A DNA stretch of 64,000 nucleotides from Pleodorina starrii (Eukaryota; Chlorophyta; Chlorophyceae; Chlamydomonadales; Volvocaceae), in NCBI GenBank assembly GCA_030267565.1, contig BRXU01000024.1, positions 1,472,501 to 1,536,500 on the forward strand. The letters are read 5' to 3'. The notes under the pieces are model-generated. The model saw only the letters and a list, made by a program, of their open reading frames with translations, was not told where the DNA came from and did no database searches. The position numbers and the translations under genes are program-made. Shown one piece after another: positions 42,301 to 50,114 of this stretch; positions within the stretch are counted from its first letter, which is position 1, and each line of letters starts with the position of its first letter.

Positions 42301-43560
42301 CGCGCGAGAGGCCCCACTGGTGAAGAACAGGATATAAGCCAGAGCGATTCGACGCGGGGGGGTCCTAGGCCGCGAGCCTGTGGAGTAGAGGAGGGACGCG
42401 CTATAATGAGGGGCGCCGCCGGGCATAAGGAATCATGCGTACCACGGCCTGAGGGAAAGGGCACGCGGATAAGTAGCGGTACACGACGGTGTGACACTGG
42501 AATACCCAACCCCGCGCACCGAGGAAGCTGCGGCTATACCCACGAGGGGAGCGACGTCGGCGAAGGGAAGGAGGCATACTGTCACGCCCCTGCCGACGCC
42601 GAAGTAGACCCACGGAAGCGCGACACGGCTGTTGGAAGTGTAATAGGCGTAGAAGATGCGACGAGAAGTGAGGATTATTATGAAATGCTGCCGGTGGGCG
42701 CTGATATAAGAGTGGACGGCTGTGTACGGTGGTACGACGAGTACGGACCCACCCTAATGCACCCTATAGACGGTGGGACGGATCGAGTAGGGCCAGACGA
42801 TGGAAATGATGGACAAGGGACTCGGTGCGGCAATGAGTATGCTATCGGAAATGCAGCCAAACGGTGGGCGAAACAGATCAACAGGAGATTACAGCACATG
42901 ATCTGGTGCATTATTACTATTGTTAGTCTTGTCGCACTGTGGGGCATCAGCCCGACGCACGGCCCGCACCGAACGAGGAGTGACGCCCGATGTGGCGGCC
43001 CCGAAGATGGGATAACGGAAGAAACTGTCATCGGCCTAAACACAGACACTATTGACGCACCACGGCGCCCATCAGACGTCCCATGGCCACCACCCGAACA
43101 ACCGCCCGGACAGGATAACCCCACATACCACGAGCGGCAACAGGCACAAATGTGCATGGTACACGCCATAAACAACTTGCTTGGGGGGCCTTACATCGAC
43201 CCAACACACGTCATAACCTATTGCCGCACAATGACTAGACACCTGCAAACCCAAGGCCCCGCCGCGGCGGCCGCCATTTGGAACGCCGCACACAATTCCA
43301 CCACCGGCCACTTTTCCACTATCGTCCTTAATCACTACTTACGCTACAATGTCGGGATTCGCGACGCCCATGGCCACACACAGAGTGACACACACATCGC
43401 ATCCGTGAGCACTGAGATCCACCCTCTGGGAAAGACTCCCACCACACGCCCGAAACTGGGGTTTTGTAGTACATCTCGAAGGACACACCGTGGCCGTACG
43501 GAGGCAACGTACGCACTGGTTCATTATCGACTCGCAGGCCCGGCTCCCCAAAAGGCTTGA
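39313..43560 (+). CDS. Very long LINE-type ORF1 with TM-like segment and N-terminal half of a Josephin-like cysteine protease
   Basis: The frame is open from 39091; the first in-frame ATG is 39313 (1,415 codons), preceded by a 16-codon upstream ORF at 39144. A globular first part (ELSKFKDWAIRSMQEQ, SLLNMGDKFVIYEHEKTAQK), a His/Pro-rich linker near 41000-41230, and a second globular part (EALDEYILIGTESGTLAPLL, FLSAKDAATFVRSLAFATKS) are unrecognised. An Arg/Gly-rich stretch follows, then a hydrophobic MIWCIITIVSLVALWGI (about 42898-42948). The end has ERQQAQMCMVHAINNLLGG (Gln 43138-43140, Cys 43153-43155) and GHFSTIVLNHYL, matching the Gln/Cys half of Josephin (ataxin-3-type deubiquitinase) folds. 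Homology leaves this frame about 43400 and resumes in frame 2. It abuts an APE-bearing ORF, so a retroelement origin is likely. Confidence 0.6.
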   Translation: MQAIHPSWVRNTHTCRATRVHLKRAVPESAITRAVNSREINVGTPSEAELSKFKDWAIRSMQEQAHSEHEIASRLLLHFRTGLMSINGVHSTQRVEHVRLLSSGIALVGKKGDAQGDLRSLLNMGDKFVIYEHEKTAQKALEQLVEQNLNAGMFKRLEFFSTKTGTKSYEMANNIQAIDATLGISLPIDLAHDVLSALEKLHMPTLVNTHQGMSIEMQPLNPKIRVGLGAGKKNTATAVQEPQPSSHTPAVDCSSLCLLTPNSYPVRDGVEVLQALAVDLVLGVVKDSIERGKEWARRVDPIVGHGGPLASQAPRTRVGGPTLKAVPHTSTVHCTPPRQNPLIHCETATAVKPTTSPPHNGRLPHTPTGSAGLNVTATKSALTTVLSSTVASLLDISVRSPRTLSQEMREQLVDMKVPEPLWPQAKIITYASPMIRNMAATAACLVFQGPLTAGSVKIWDLAASPMCELRVTAAYDQHAIILQGLSRDSTLKEIRAAAEAARQKCQDSLRAVVVKTLSKAAEQGIRPAIAAIQAIESGELIPEVQGMPTEARGKYMHHNQMIQSQGPRTNQGHNRTRAPTDTESHGHKTQQMEQRITMCPHPPPNRKCTHATRHTLNTTRPPHKLGIAPGPYPSDLPQQFHHLAPMSAENTPTHPYVMSTRGRVGPFLQLTGEALDEYILIGTESGTLAPLLNYPPDACDTSTLAQPEDMKYYLAKGTIAIAGSSRLSAGFLSLGLTYNGELDLDPVLQANGRSLYISLPPNSSVTACTTWFTACPTNVTTEPTLSHPRGLLAASLSAILGLPARSLMQSEFLSAKDAATFVRSLAFATKSVIKPADEHLRDLSPVAAPEVQFESDSLTTLLDRTGIDWSILSNEGDDVMRALLGDLDDIAAMDEVSPTRSRENQRVQHGTLQHRKCALAIESPSRHTRHTDEVPISDAPRTTLNLPNRRPMRRATTRMDGRGRRVASVGGTRPHNDPADGARRCIVVHLSSPNRTRARGPTGEEQDISQSDSTRGGPRPRACGVEEGRAIMRGAAGHKESCVPRPEGKGTRISSGTRRCDTGIPNPAHRGSCGYTHEGSDVGEGKEAYCHAPADAEVDPRKRDTAVGSVIGVEDATRSEDYYEMLPVGADIRVDGCVRWYDEYGPTLMHPIDGGTDRVGPDDGNDGQGTRCGNEYAIGNAAKRWAKQINRRLQHMIWCIITIVSLVALWGISPTHGPHRTRSDARCGGPEDGITEETVIGLNTDTIDAPRRPSDVPWPPPEQPPGQDNPTYHERQQAQMCMVHAINNLLGGPYIDPTHVITYCRTMTRHLQTQGPAAAAAIWNAAHNSTTGHFSTIVLNHYLRYNVGIRDAHGHTQSDTHIASVSTEIHPLGKTPTTRPKLGFCSTSRRTHRGRTEATYALVHYRLAGPAPQKA

Positions 43561-46150
43561 AACCGAATGGCCTCTCGGACAGGGGGTAGTCTACTGCCTG
43601 CAATACCGGCGCAACAACGTCCCATGCCAAACGCACGTTGCCCTCCGAGATGTCGCACCACCAGAGCACTGGGAGCCCGCCACCGTGAGGCCGAACACAC
43701 ATAACGACACCAACAACCCCCAGGGCCTTGTCCCCACCGGAGCAGCCGACCCGCCCCACCCGGCGGTCGGAACACGAGCAGAAGGCGAGGCGAACAGACA
43801 CTACACAGCCGACACCAACCCCACACCGATGGAGATCGACGAGACAGGCCACACGGGAACCGAAGGCCGTACACAAACCCCCTCAACGGAGCTCGAACCC
43901 CCCCCCCCGCCCCCAACCCGTACACCCGAGGCTAGAACCGCTCCCGAGCTAAGCGCCACCCAAACCGAAGACAACCCCGCAACCATGCCCGCCGAGCCAA
44001 TTCCAATGGAGATCGACAATGTGGAACCGGAGACGGGCGCGGAGCGGCAGCTGCCGGACGCCCACCCCACCGAACTCCATCTGCGCAACACGCAGCCAGG
44101 CCCCCAGGGGGCCCAACCAGCAAACGCGGGCACCACCGCAGAGCGCCGCTCCGACGCGGAAAGGGCGGCAATCCGCAACCCCGCCCCCCAAGCAGCGGCA
44201 CCTGCAAGCAGAGGTCGGAAACGGAACAGGCACCAAACGGGAACGACGCCTGCAACCCACACCATCGAATACCACCTCCGTCGCATGCAAGGGCTCCCTA
44301 TCCGTCAAGGCATCCGTCAAGGCAGGGACCAGCGGGCTGTCGAAATGCCGGACACAGCAGAGGCAACTCAGAGACCCGCCCGCACCCCTCCCAACCCAGC
44401 CCCCGAGCCAACACGCGCACCGACACCCGGTACGATGCGCCCGCCCCCCGAGCAACCCACCTCTCGTACACAACAACGCAAGCGCCGCGCAGATAACCCC
44501 CCCACATCGCAACCACGCCCAAAACCGAAACCCGGACCCCAGCAACAGCACGTGACGAAGTACGTGCACTCCAAGAAACCACGAAAGGAGGCCCCCGCCG
44601 CACCTGCTGAAGCCCCCCGGGTGGCTACGACCGTGCTGCCCGTACCCACGACAGGAGATCCACGGCCCGGCCACCTCAAGATCCTTACGATGAACACCCG
44701 CGGCCTGCAGGGGCACCGCGAGGGCATTAGGCACATGTTAGACGAACACAAACCGGACGTAGTGGTACTGACGGAAACCAAAATGAGTGCCCACCACCGG
44801 CGAGCCATCGCCGGGGTGAAGCGCACTCTGCAACCCTACCAGACATACATGAGTAACCACCCGCACAACAGTAACCCCACTACACGGCAGGCAGGAGTGA
44901 TGATTGGCGTGGCAGACCGCTTCAATCGCCAGGGCAGCGCAACAGCAGAACCTGTGCCCTCAGAGCTCAGCGGGTACATAGTACACGTGCGTATCGCGCC
45001 CCCGGGCAGTACGGCTCTGCACGTCATAGGGGTATACTGCCCGGCCGACCCCGCCGCCAGGCAGAAGATATACGACTACGGGCGGGCGGCTGCGACGCAA
45101 GCCAATGCTAAGGGCGAACACCTAGTGATGGCGGGCGACTGGAATGCAACACTCAAACTGAGCGATCGGTCGACAGGCACCTGTAACGCGACGGACCGAG
45201 CGCACCGACGCTTCTCAATCGAGACAGACCTAAAACCGGTAGACACGGTACGCCGCGAGTACACATACACACAAACACAGCAGGGATACGATACCCACCA
45301 CAGCCGCATCGACGATGTCCTCCTCGCCGCTCAGACCAGCGCCGCTGCAGCAATGGAAGGAAAGGCGTACGAACAGGTATATGAGTGTGGGGGAAACTTT
45401 GACCACAAACCGCTCTGCACCTTCCTGCCCCTAGCAGGCATCCGGCTCCTACCCGCCCCCGCTGCCCAACCACCCCCAGATCACACCCCAGGCTCCTGGA
45501 GCCGGATCCAACTACCCGTACAAAAAGAGAGCAAAACCAAAGCACGCATGGAGATGGAGGCGACGCTCACAGATGCAATCGCTCACCTGCTGGATGGACT
45601 TCGACCCGCTCACGAGGTCATATCGGCCGCATCCACACAACTGGAGCGTGCGGCGTGCAAAGAGGAAGCCAGGCAGATCCTCGCCCACCTGCGCGGCCAC
45701 GAAGCCGTCCAAACAACGAACGTCGCCTCCCTAAGTCACGAACTCGGATCACTACTGATGCGTTGCCTAGGGATCCTTGAAAGCCACTGCCAGTACAAGC
45801 CCCCCCGCACGGGGCGCCTGCACGCACGAAGAGGCACGGGCAAGCGCATATCTCGTCTGTACGATGAACACAAGGCGCTGAAATGCGAACTCACCCGCAT
45901 ACTACGCGCGCCACGACCGGATACCCCACCCCACCCGGCACCCGACGTCCCGCGCCTACACCCGGAAAACACCGACACAGCGACCCCACAACCCCCACCT
46001 CGACCCACCCAGCTGATCGCCCCTGAAACCCCCAACCCACCTGAAATAACGGCCGCCCGAGCGCGCAACGACCCGGAGCTCCGAAAAACACCAGAGACCC
46101 GCGCCCTGCGGGCCGCGATTAGAGGGAGAGGATATCCGGAAACTGACTAG
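43409..46150 (+). CDS. LINE-type ORF2: C-terminal half of Josephin-like protease, Pro-rich linker, APE endonuclease
   Basis: Frame 2 is open from 43409 to a TAG at 46148 and overlaps the previous ORF by about 150 bp. It begins with NWGFVVHLEGHTVAVRRQ and HWFIIDSQARLP. The His of EGHT (43484-43486) and Asp of IIDS (43529-43531) are spaced as the catalytic His and Asn/Asp in Josephin domains. A long Pro/Thr-rich linker with basic patches follows (to about 44660). Then comes an APE domain: KILTMNTRGLQGHREG, DVVVLTETKM, VIGVYCPADP, MAGDWNATLKLSDR, SRIDDVLLA and NFDHKPL. After it lies LINE linker sequence. No RT is present. Expression of the protease half would need a +1 frameshift from the upstream ORF or implies a frame mutation; the first ATG in this frame lies after the protease. 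Confidence 0.68.
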   Translation, partial: ALRSTLWERLPPHARNWGFVVHLEGHTVAVRRQRTHWFIIDSQARLPKRLETEWPLGQGVVYCLQYRRNNVPCQTHVALRDVAPPEHWEPATVRPNTHNDTNNPQGLVPTGAADPPHPAVGTRAEGEANRHYTADTNPTPMEIDETGHTGTEGRTQTPSTELEPPPPPPTRTPEARTAPELSATQTEDNPATMPAEPIPMEIDNVEPETGAERQLPDAHPTELHLRNTQPGPQGAQPANAGTTAERRSDAERAAIRNPAPQAAAPASRGRKRNRHQTGTTPATHTIEYHLRRMQGLPIRQGIRQGRDQRAVEMPDTAEATQRPARTPPNPAPEPTRAPTPGTMRPPPEQPTSRTQQRKRRADNPPTSQPRPKPKPGPQQQHVTKYVHSKKPRKEAPAAPAEAPRVATTVLPVPTTGDPRPGHLKILTMNTRGLQGHREGIRHMLDEHKPDVVVLTETKMSAHHRRAIAGVKRTLQPYQTYMSNHPHNSNPTTRQAGVMIGVADRFNRQGSATAEPVPSELSGYIVHVRIAPPGSTALHVIGVYCPADPAARQKIYDYGRAAATQANAKGEHLVMAGDWNATLKLSDRSTGTCNATDRAHRRFSIETDLKPVDTVRREYTYTQTQQGYDTHHSRIDDVLLAAQTSAAAAMEGKAYEQVYECGGNFDHKPLCTFLPLAGIRLLPAPAAQPPPDHTPGSWSRIQLPVQKESKTKARMEMEATLTDAIAHLLDGLRPAHEVISAASTQLERAACKEEARQILAHLRGHEAVQTTNVASLSHELGSLLMRCLGILESHCQYKPPRTGRLHARRGTGKRISRLYDEHKALKCELTRILRAPRPDTPPHPAPDVPRLHPENTDTATPQPPPRPTQLIAPETPNPPEITAARARNDPELRKTPETRALRAAIRGRGYPETD

Positions 46151-46175
46151 GGAGAGGATATCCGGAAACTGACTA
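46124..46175 (+). repeat. Perfect 26-bp tandem duplication
   Basis: GGGAGAGGATATCCGGAAAC plus six more bases occurs twice head to tail (46124-46149 and 46150-46175). It creates the TAG that ends ORF2 at 46148 and shifts the frame, since 26 is not a multiple of three. Confidence 0.93.
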
Positions 46176-46478
46176 CGGAAACCCGTAAACTACATGCGAG
46201 AAAAGCAAGGAAACAGTTTCAGCGCCTCCTAGCCAAGAAACTGAAGCAAGCACACAAACAAATTCTCGAGCCCGACAATCAGCCGTGCGGCATAACGGCC
46301 ATCGGCCACCCCGCCGATGGACACCTGTGCACAACTTCTGACGGCATCCTCGATGCACTCCATACACACTTTGCGCTTCTAGCCCGGCCCATCTCCGGAC
46401 CCCGCACTGGCATGTACCGACCGGCGGCCCACCCCGTGTTCCTCCTGGCCCCTGGGGAGGCCGTGACCTTGGGGCTCA
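46151..46478 (+). pseudogene. Continuation of the LINE ORF2 linker before the missing RT
   Basis: After the 26-bp duplication another frame reads LTTETRKLHARKARKQFQRL and DGILDALHTHFALLARP, the usual helical linker between APE and RT in LINEs. At about 46479 it changes abruptly into a different LINE fragment, so the RT was lost by deletion or recombination. Confidence 0.6.
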
Positions 46479-46499
46479 AGCGCCCCTAGGGTGCATTGC

Positions 46500-47895
46500 T
46501 TTCGCCCGGCTGCTCGGCGCGGCCGCCCACTTCGGGCCCCTCATCGTCCCTGAACCCGACGCCACGGCGGGTCCCTGGTGCTACTCGGCGCCGCTGTGGA
46601 GCAACCCGGCCCTCCTGGGCCCCGGCGGCACGTGCCTGGAGGTTCCAGCCCTCTTCGTTCTGCGCGGTCTCACCACCCTCGGCGACGCTGTGCGCTGCTG
46701 GGACGCGCGCGCGCCGGCGTGCATCACTCTCTGTCGGAGGCGCGTCGTCGGCCTGCGGATGTGGTCCCCCGCCTTGCCCACGACTGCACCTTGCAGCTGC
46801 GGCAGCTGGTCCTGCAGGGTGTGCTGGGCTACGGAGAAAAATGGCACAGCGGTGGATGCCAGTGAGCCTTCCATCTCGGACCAGCTGGACGCCCTCTTGG
46901 GCCCCGTCCCCGTCAGCTGGGGGGCAGCGGCCCGGCATGTCGCGTCCGGCCCTGTGCCGGTGCCGCCACCCCGGCGGCGCTACTGCAGGGGCTAGCCTGG
47001 TGCCCCGCTGGCGGGCCGTTCACACCCGTCCTGGGCACCTCCGTCAAGCGCGGCGCCCACCTGCAGCTTGCCGAAGTGTACCGGGATCGAATGCGCGCCA
47101 CGAGAAATTCCTCGCGCACACATATGATGGCCCGATGCCGCCGCTGGCGTTAGCGGCTTTCTGTGACACCCTGTGCCGCCTCTGGTGGCTGCGATTAGAG
47201 AACGAGCGCAAGGAGGCGCTCTGGCGGCTGGCGGTGCATGGCATCACGGGGTTCCCGCTGCTGTGTGGGCAGGTGGGCCGTGGGAGGGTTGTTTGTTGCG
47301 GTGCTGGGTCCGTCGGCATCTGTTATGTTACAGTGGGGGGGGATTTCTGGGCCCATTCTAGGATGAGGGTACCGCCCTCCTATTAAAGCTAGTGCCTATT
47401 GTTATGAACAGCCACGAGTTTGTTCGCTTAGAGCACCATCCACCACCGTCACACTGTCTAACGCCATACGAAGTGTGTGTCCAAGGCGGTTGGTCCTGCA
47501 TCCGTCGGCATCTGTTTTTGGACGGCTTTGTTGCCCGCACCTTGGTTGAGGAGCTGGAAGAGGTGTTGGTGGTATCGGGCGGCTCGGTGGTGCAGCGGCT
47601 TCATCTGTGGCTCGTGACGCCCCCTTCGGGGGTCCGCCCCTGTGTATGGCTTTGGCAGCCCTGGCGGTGCTGGAGAGGGGCCGCCACCACATGTACGTTC
47701 CGGGGGGGCGTCCCCGCTGCCCCGATTGGCCGGGCTCAGTTAGTCGGTGTTGGTGCTGCGGTTGTTGCCGACTTCTGGGCCCGTGACGCGTCGTTTGCGA
47801 CCCTGGGGTTTGTGCCGGATGGTTGGGAGACGGTCCTGGCGGCCCACCGCTTCCTGGCCAACCAGGAACCCGCCTTGTGTTTGTCGGTCCTCTAG
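46500..47895 (+). pseudogene. LINE ORF2 C-terminal fragment of another L1-type copy
   Basis: Frame 1 begins with WCYSAPLWSNPALLGPG and EVPALFVLRGLTTLGDAVR, the post-RT segment of algal L1 elements. A frame change near 46690 follows. Then come HEKFLAHTYDGPMPPLALAAF, LCRLWWLRLENERKEALWRL (zf-RVT region, 47100-47260) and, from 47392 in frame 1, VADFWARDASFATLGFVPDG, the very C-terminal motif of these ORF2 proteins, ending TAG at 47893. At least two frame breaks. The junction with the preceding LINE at about 46479-46500 is abrupt. Confidence 0.7.
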
Positions 47896-48343
47896 GCACT
47901 GCGTTCCCTACCGGATCCCCCATACTGTCTCGGTGGGAGGGCTCCACGAGCGCTTGTGTGCTGCCCTGGGTTCACATTTGTGAGTGCATGCGTGCCGCGT
48001 GTGCGCTTGACTCGATCACGGTGATTACGGTGAGCTCTGCACGGGCCACCTGTGACCCCACTTGACTCTAGTGCGGGCAAGGTGCTGGCGAGCCTGGTGG
48101 CATCCTTTCTGTTTGGATGGACTTGGTGCTGTTGGATCTCTGCTGATGGCGTAGGCTATGGGTTTGATGGGCCTGGTGGCGATGCGGGCTTGGTGCTGGT
48201 GGCTGGGCCTGTTGGCAATGCATGAAACACCCCTTCGTGGGTGCCCCTGGGGTAGGATAAACAGTCTTGTCTAAGCCTGTACGGCTAGCAACCGGTGTGA
48301 AGACCGGTTCCCCTTGTAATTATCGCATCCTAAAGAATAACGA
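47896..48343 (+). other. Probable 3' UTR/tail of the LINE fragment
   Basis: Non-coding sequence after the ORF2 stop, ending in ACCGGTGTGAAGACCGGTTC followed by CCCTTGTAATTA (48291-48322). The inverse complement of this tail occurs twice at 59102-59152, supporting it as a recurring LINE 3' terminus. Confidence 0.5.
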
Positions 48344-48464
48344 AGGTTGCAAGGGACAATCTATGAGGGGCAAACTGGTTGTTGGACGCCGAGCCGCAAA
48401 TGCACGCACGATGCGGCGGTCTTCTGCGGGCCGCCCAACCAGTCCAGTCGGCAAGCCTCAATAG
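48344..48464 (+). repeat. Fragment of dispersed repeat R
   Basis: Matches 11757-11870 and the corresponding part of copy 2 (GGTTGCAAGG, ATGAGGGGCAAACT, GTTGTTGGACGCC, GCAAATGCACGCA, CGGTCTTC.GCGGGCCGCCCA). A second short match to the right end of R is at about 49355-49392. Confidence 0.75.
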
Positions 48465-48572
48465 AAATGGATGTTCGCTGTGCAGTACAGTGACATAACG
48501 TCATAACTTCTCGACGCGCGACTTTGCGACGGCTTTAAACATCTGATGTTAACCTGATGATGGCACGCAGCG

Positions 48573-48958
48573 GGGTTGGGGTTGGGGTTGGGGTTGGGGT
48601 AGGGGTTGGGGTTTGGGTTGGGGTTGGGGTTTGGGTTGGGGTGGGGGTTGGGGTTGGGGTTGGGGTCGGGGTCGGGGTTGGGGTTGGGGTTGGGGTGGGG
48701 GTTGGGGTTGGGGTCGGGGTCGGGGTTGGGGTTGGGGTTGGGGTTGGGGTTGGGGTTGGGGTTGGGGTTGGGGTTGGGGTTGGGGTCGGGGTTGGGGTTG
48801 GGGTCGGGGTTGGGGTTGGGGTCGGGGTTGGGGTTTGGGTTTGGGTTTGGGTTTGGGTTGGGGTCGGGGTTGGGGTTGGGGTTGGGGTTGGGGTTGGGGT
48901 TGGGGTTGGGGTCGGGGTTGGGGTTGGGGTCGGGGTTGGGGTTGGGGTTGGGGTTGGG
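48573..48958 (+). repeat. (GGGGTT)n telomere-like tract with GGGGTC, GGGTTT and GGGGTG variants
   Basis: About 64 hexamers. GGGGTT is the ciliate-type telomere unit; the usual Chlamydomonas unit is TTTTAGGG. It is internal and variant-rich, so it is a G-rich interstitial microsatellite rather than a chromosome end. [13 protein letters not shown] frames are artefacts. Confidence 0.9.
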
Positions 48959-50114
48959 AAGGCCGGACCGTACAAGTTCCACCAGGGTCATGGCTGTCGA
49001 GATCCGCTGCTGAGGAGCTGTTGCCTCCATTTGGGCCTACCTAACGCTCCCAAGTCCCTAGGATGCGGGATGGAAATACCGGTATTGATTGGACAGGATC
49101 CAACCTGTTCAGCCGGACGGACGTACATTCCGTGCCGCCCGCCTTTCCGCTATATCCGAACGTAACAGACAGCCACTTTGTTCACGGGACCCACTCTCCG
49201 AGCAGGGCCGAGGCCCCACCAGCTGACTTGGTTCGATTGCATCTCGAACTAACCTCACGCGGTGAAACTGCCCGAAACCACGTTGTCAGAGCCCCAGAGG
49301 CGTTCTCGCTTAGGCAGCGGGCATCCAACGATCCAAGTCGGTTCGGCCGCCCAAGTCCCTAGCACTCAACTCCACCCGTACGGATTTAACGGTTGGAGTC
49401 CGTGACGATCGACAACTCTCACCTGCTGCGTTTAAACTCGTGTTCTACCTTCTAAAGCGTTAAAATCTACATTTCCCTTCACATACGTCCGCTCTTGGCA
49501 CATGAATGCGCCTTACCTGCGCCCAGTCCGACGGCACTATTGTACAGGACCAACGTACACTCGGACCGCTGTAATGGACTGGACCCTGTACAGACGTACG
49601 CGAGATATAACATTTGCGCCGTTGTCGGTTCGTTGCCGACCGCTAAAGCTCTCGCTCCTAAAGGGGCGAGCAAACCATCGGCTCCATCCCGGAAGATACC
49701 GGTAGCACCCAGGCACTTGTACACCAGCCGCCAACGCCTTGTACACCTTGTACAACTTGTACACCTTGTACAACTTGTACACCATATACGCCAACGCACT
49801 TGTACACCAGCACATGCGTGCAGCCGGGCCCCCCACCGCCTGGGGTCCCTCCACCCGAAACATTCAAGTGCACGCGCGGTTTCAGATGCCAGAAGCACAA
49901 GCACACGCCCCGTCGTATCTGGCTTCCAGCGGCTGAGCCATCAATCCCACAGTCCAGGCGGGGCGGGGCAAGACCAACAACAAGGTCGAGGCGGGGCAAG
50001 GCAAGGCTGCTGGCATGGGCAGCTGCCCTTGTAGGCCGCTCAGCGCCTGCACGGGCCAATGGGGCTTGGTCTAGGTCGCCGCTGTGGTTTGCATCCCTCT
50101 CCTGGGCTCAACAG
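48959..50114. other. Intergenic DNA with repeat fragments
   Basis: Holds a short R-like piece (49355-49392) and a 9-bp repeat cluster (49738-49783). No gene recognised. The left part also repeats short motifs such as GGACGGACGTACATTC. Includes the 3' flank of the minus-strand WD40 gene. Confidence 0.4.
49738..49783. repeat. Alternating 9-bp repeat TTGTACACC / TTGTACAAC
   Basis: Five units in strict alternation give an 18-bp period. Every second unit contains the palindrome TTGTACAA. Related TTGTACACC motifs lie just outside (49718 and 49800). Confidence 0.8.

Noticed and set aside
48573..48958. True chromosome end
   Set aside because: Unique gene sequence continues for 15 kb beyond it and units are variable.
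48458..49165. PNPNPDPNP and VGVGVG frames
   Set aside because: Translation of the GGGGTT microsatellite.
49738..49783. CRISPR-like array
   Set aside because: Units are contiguous with no spacers, in a eukaryotic genome.
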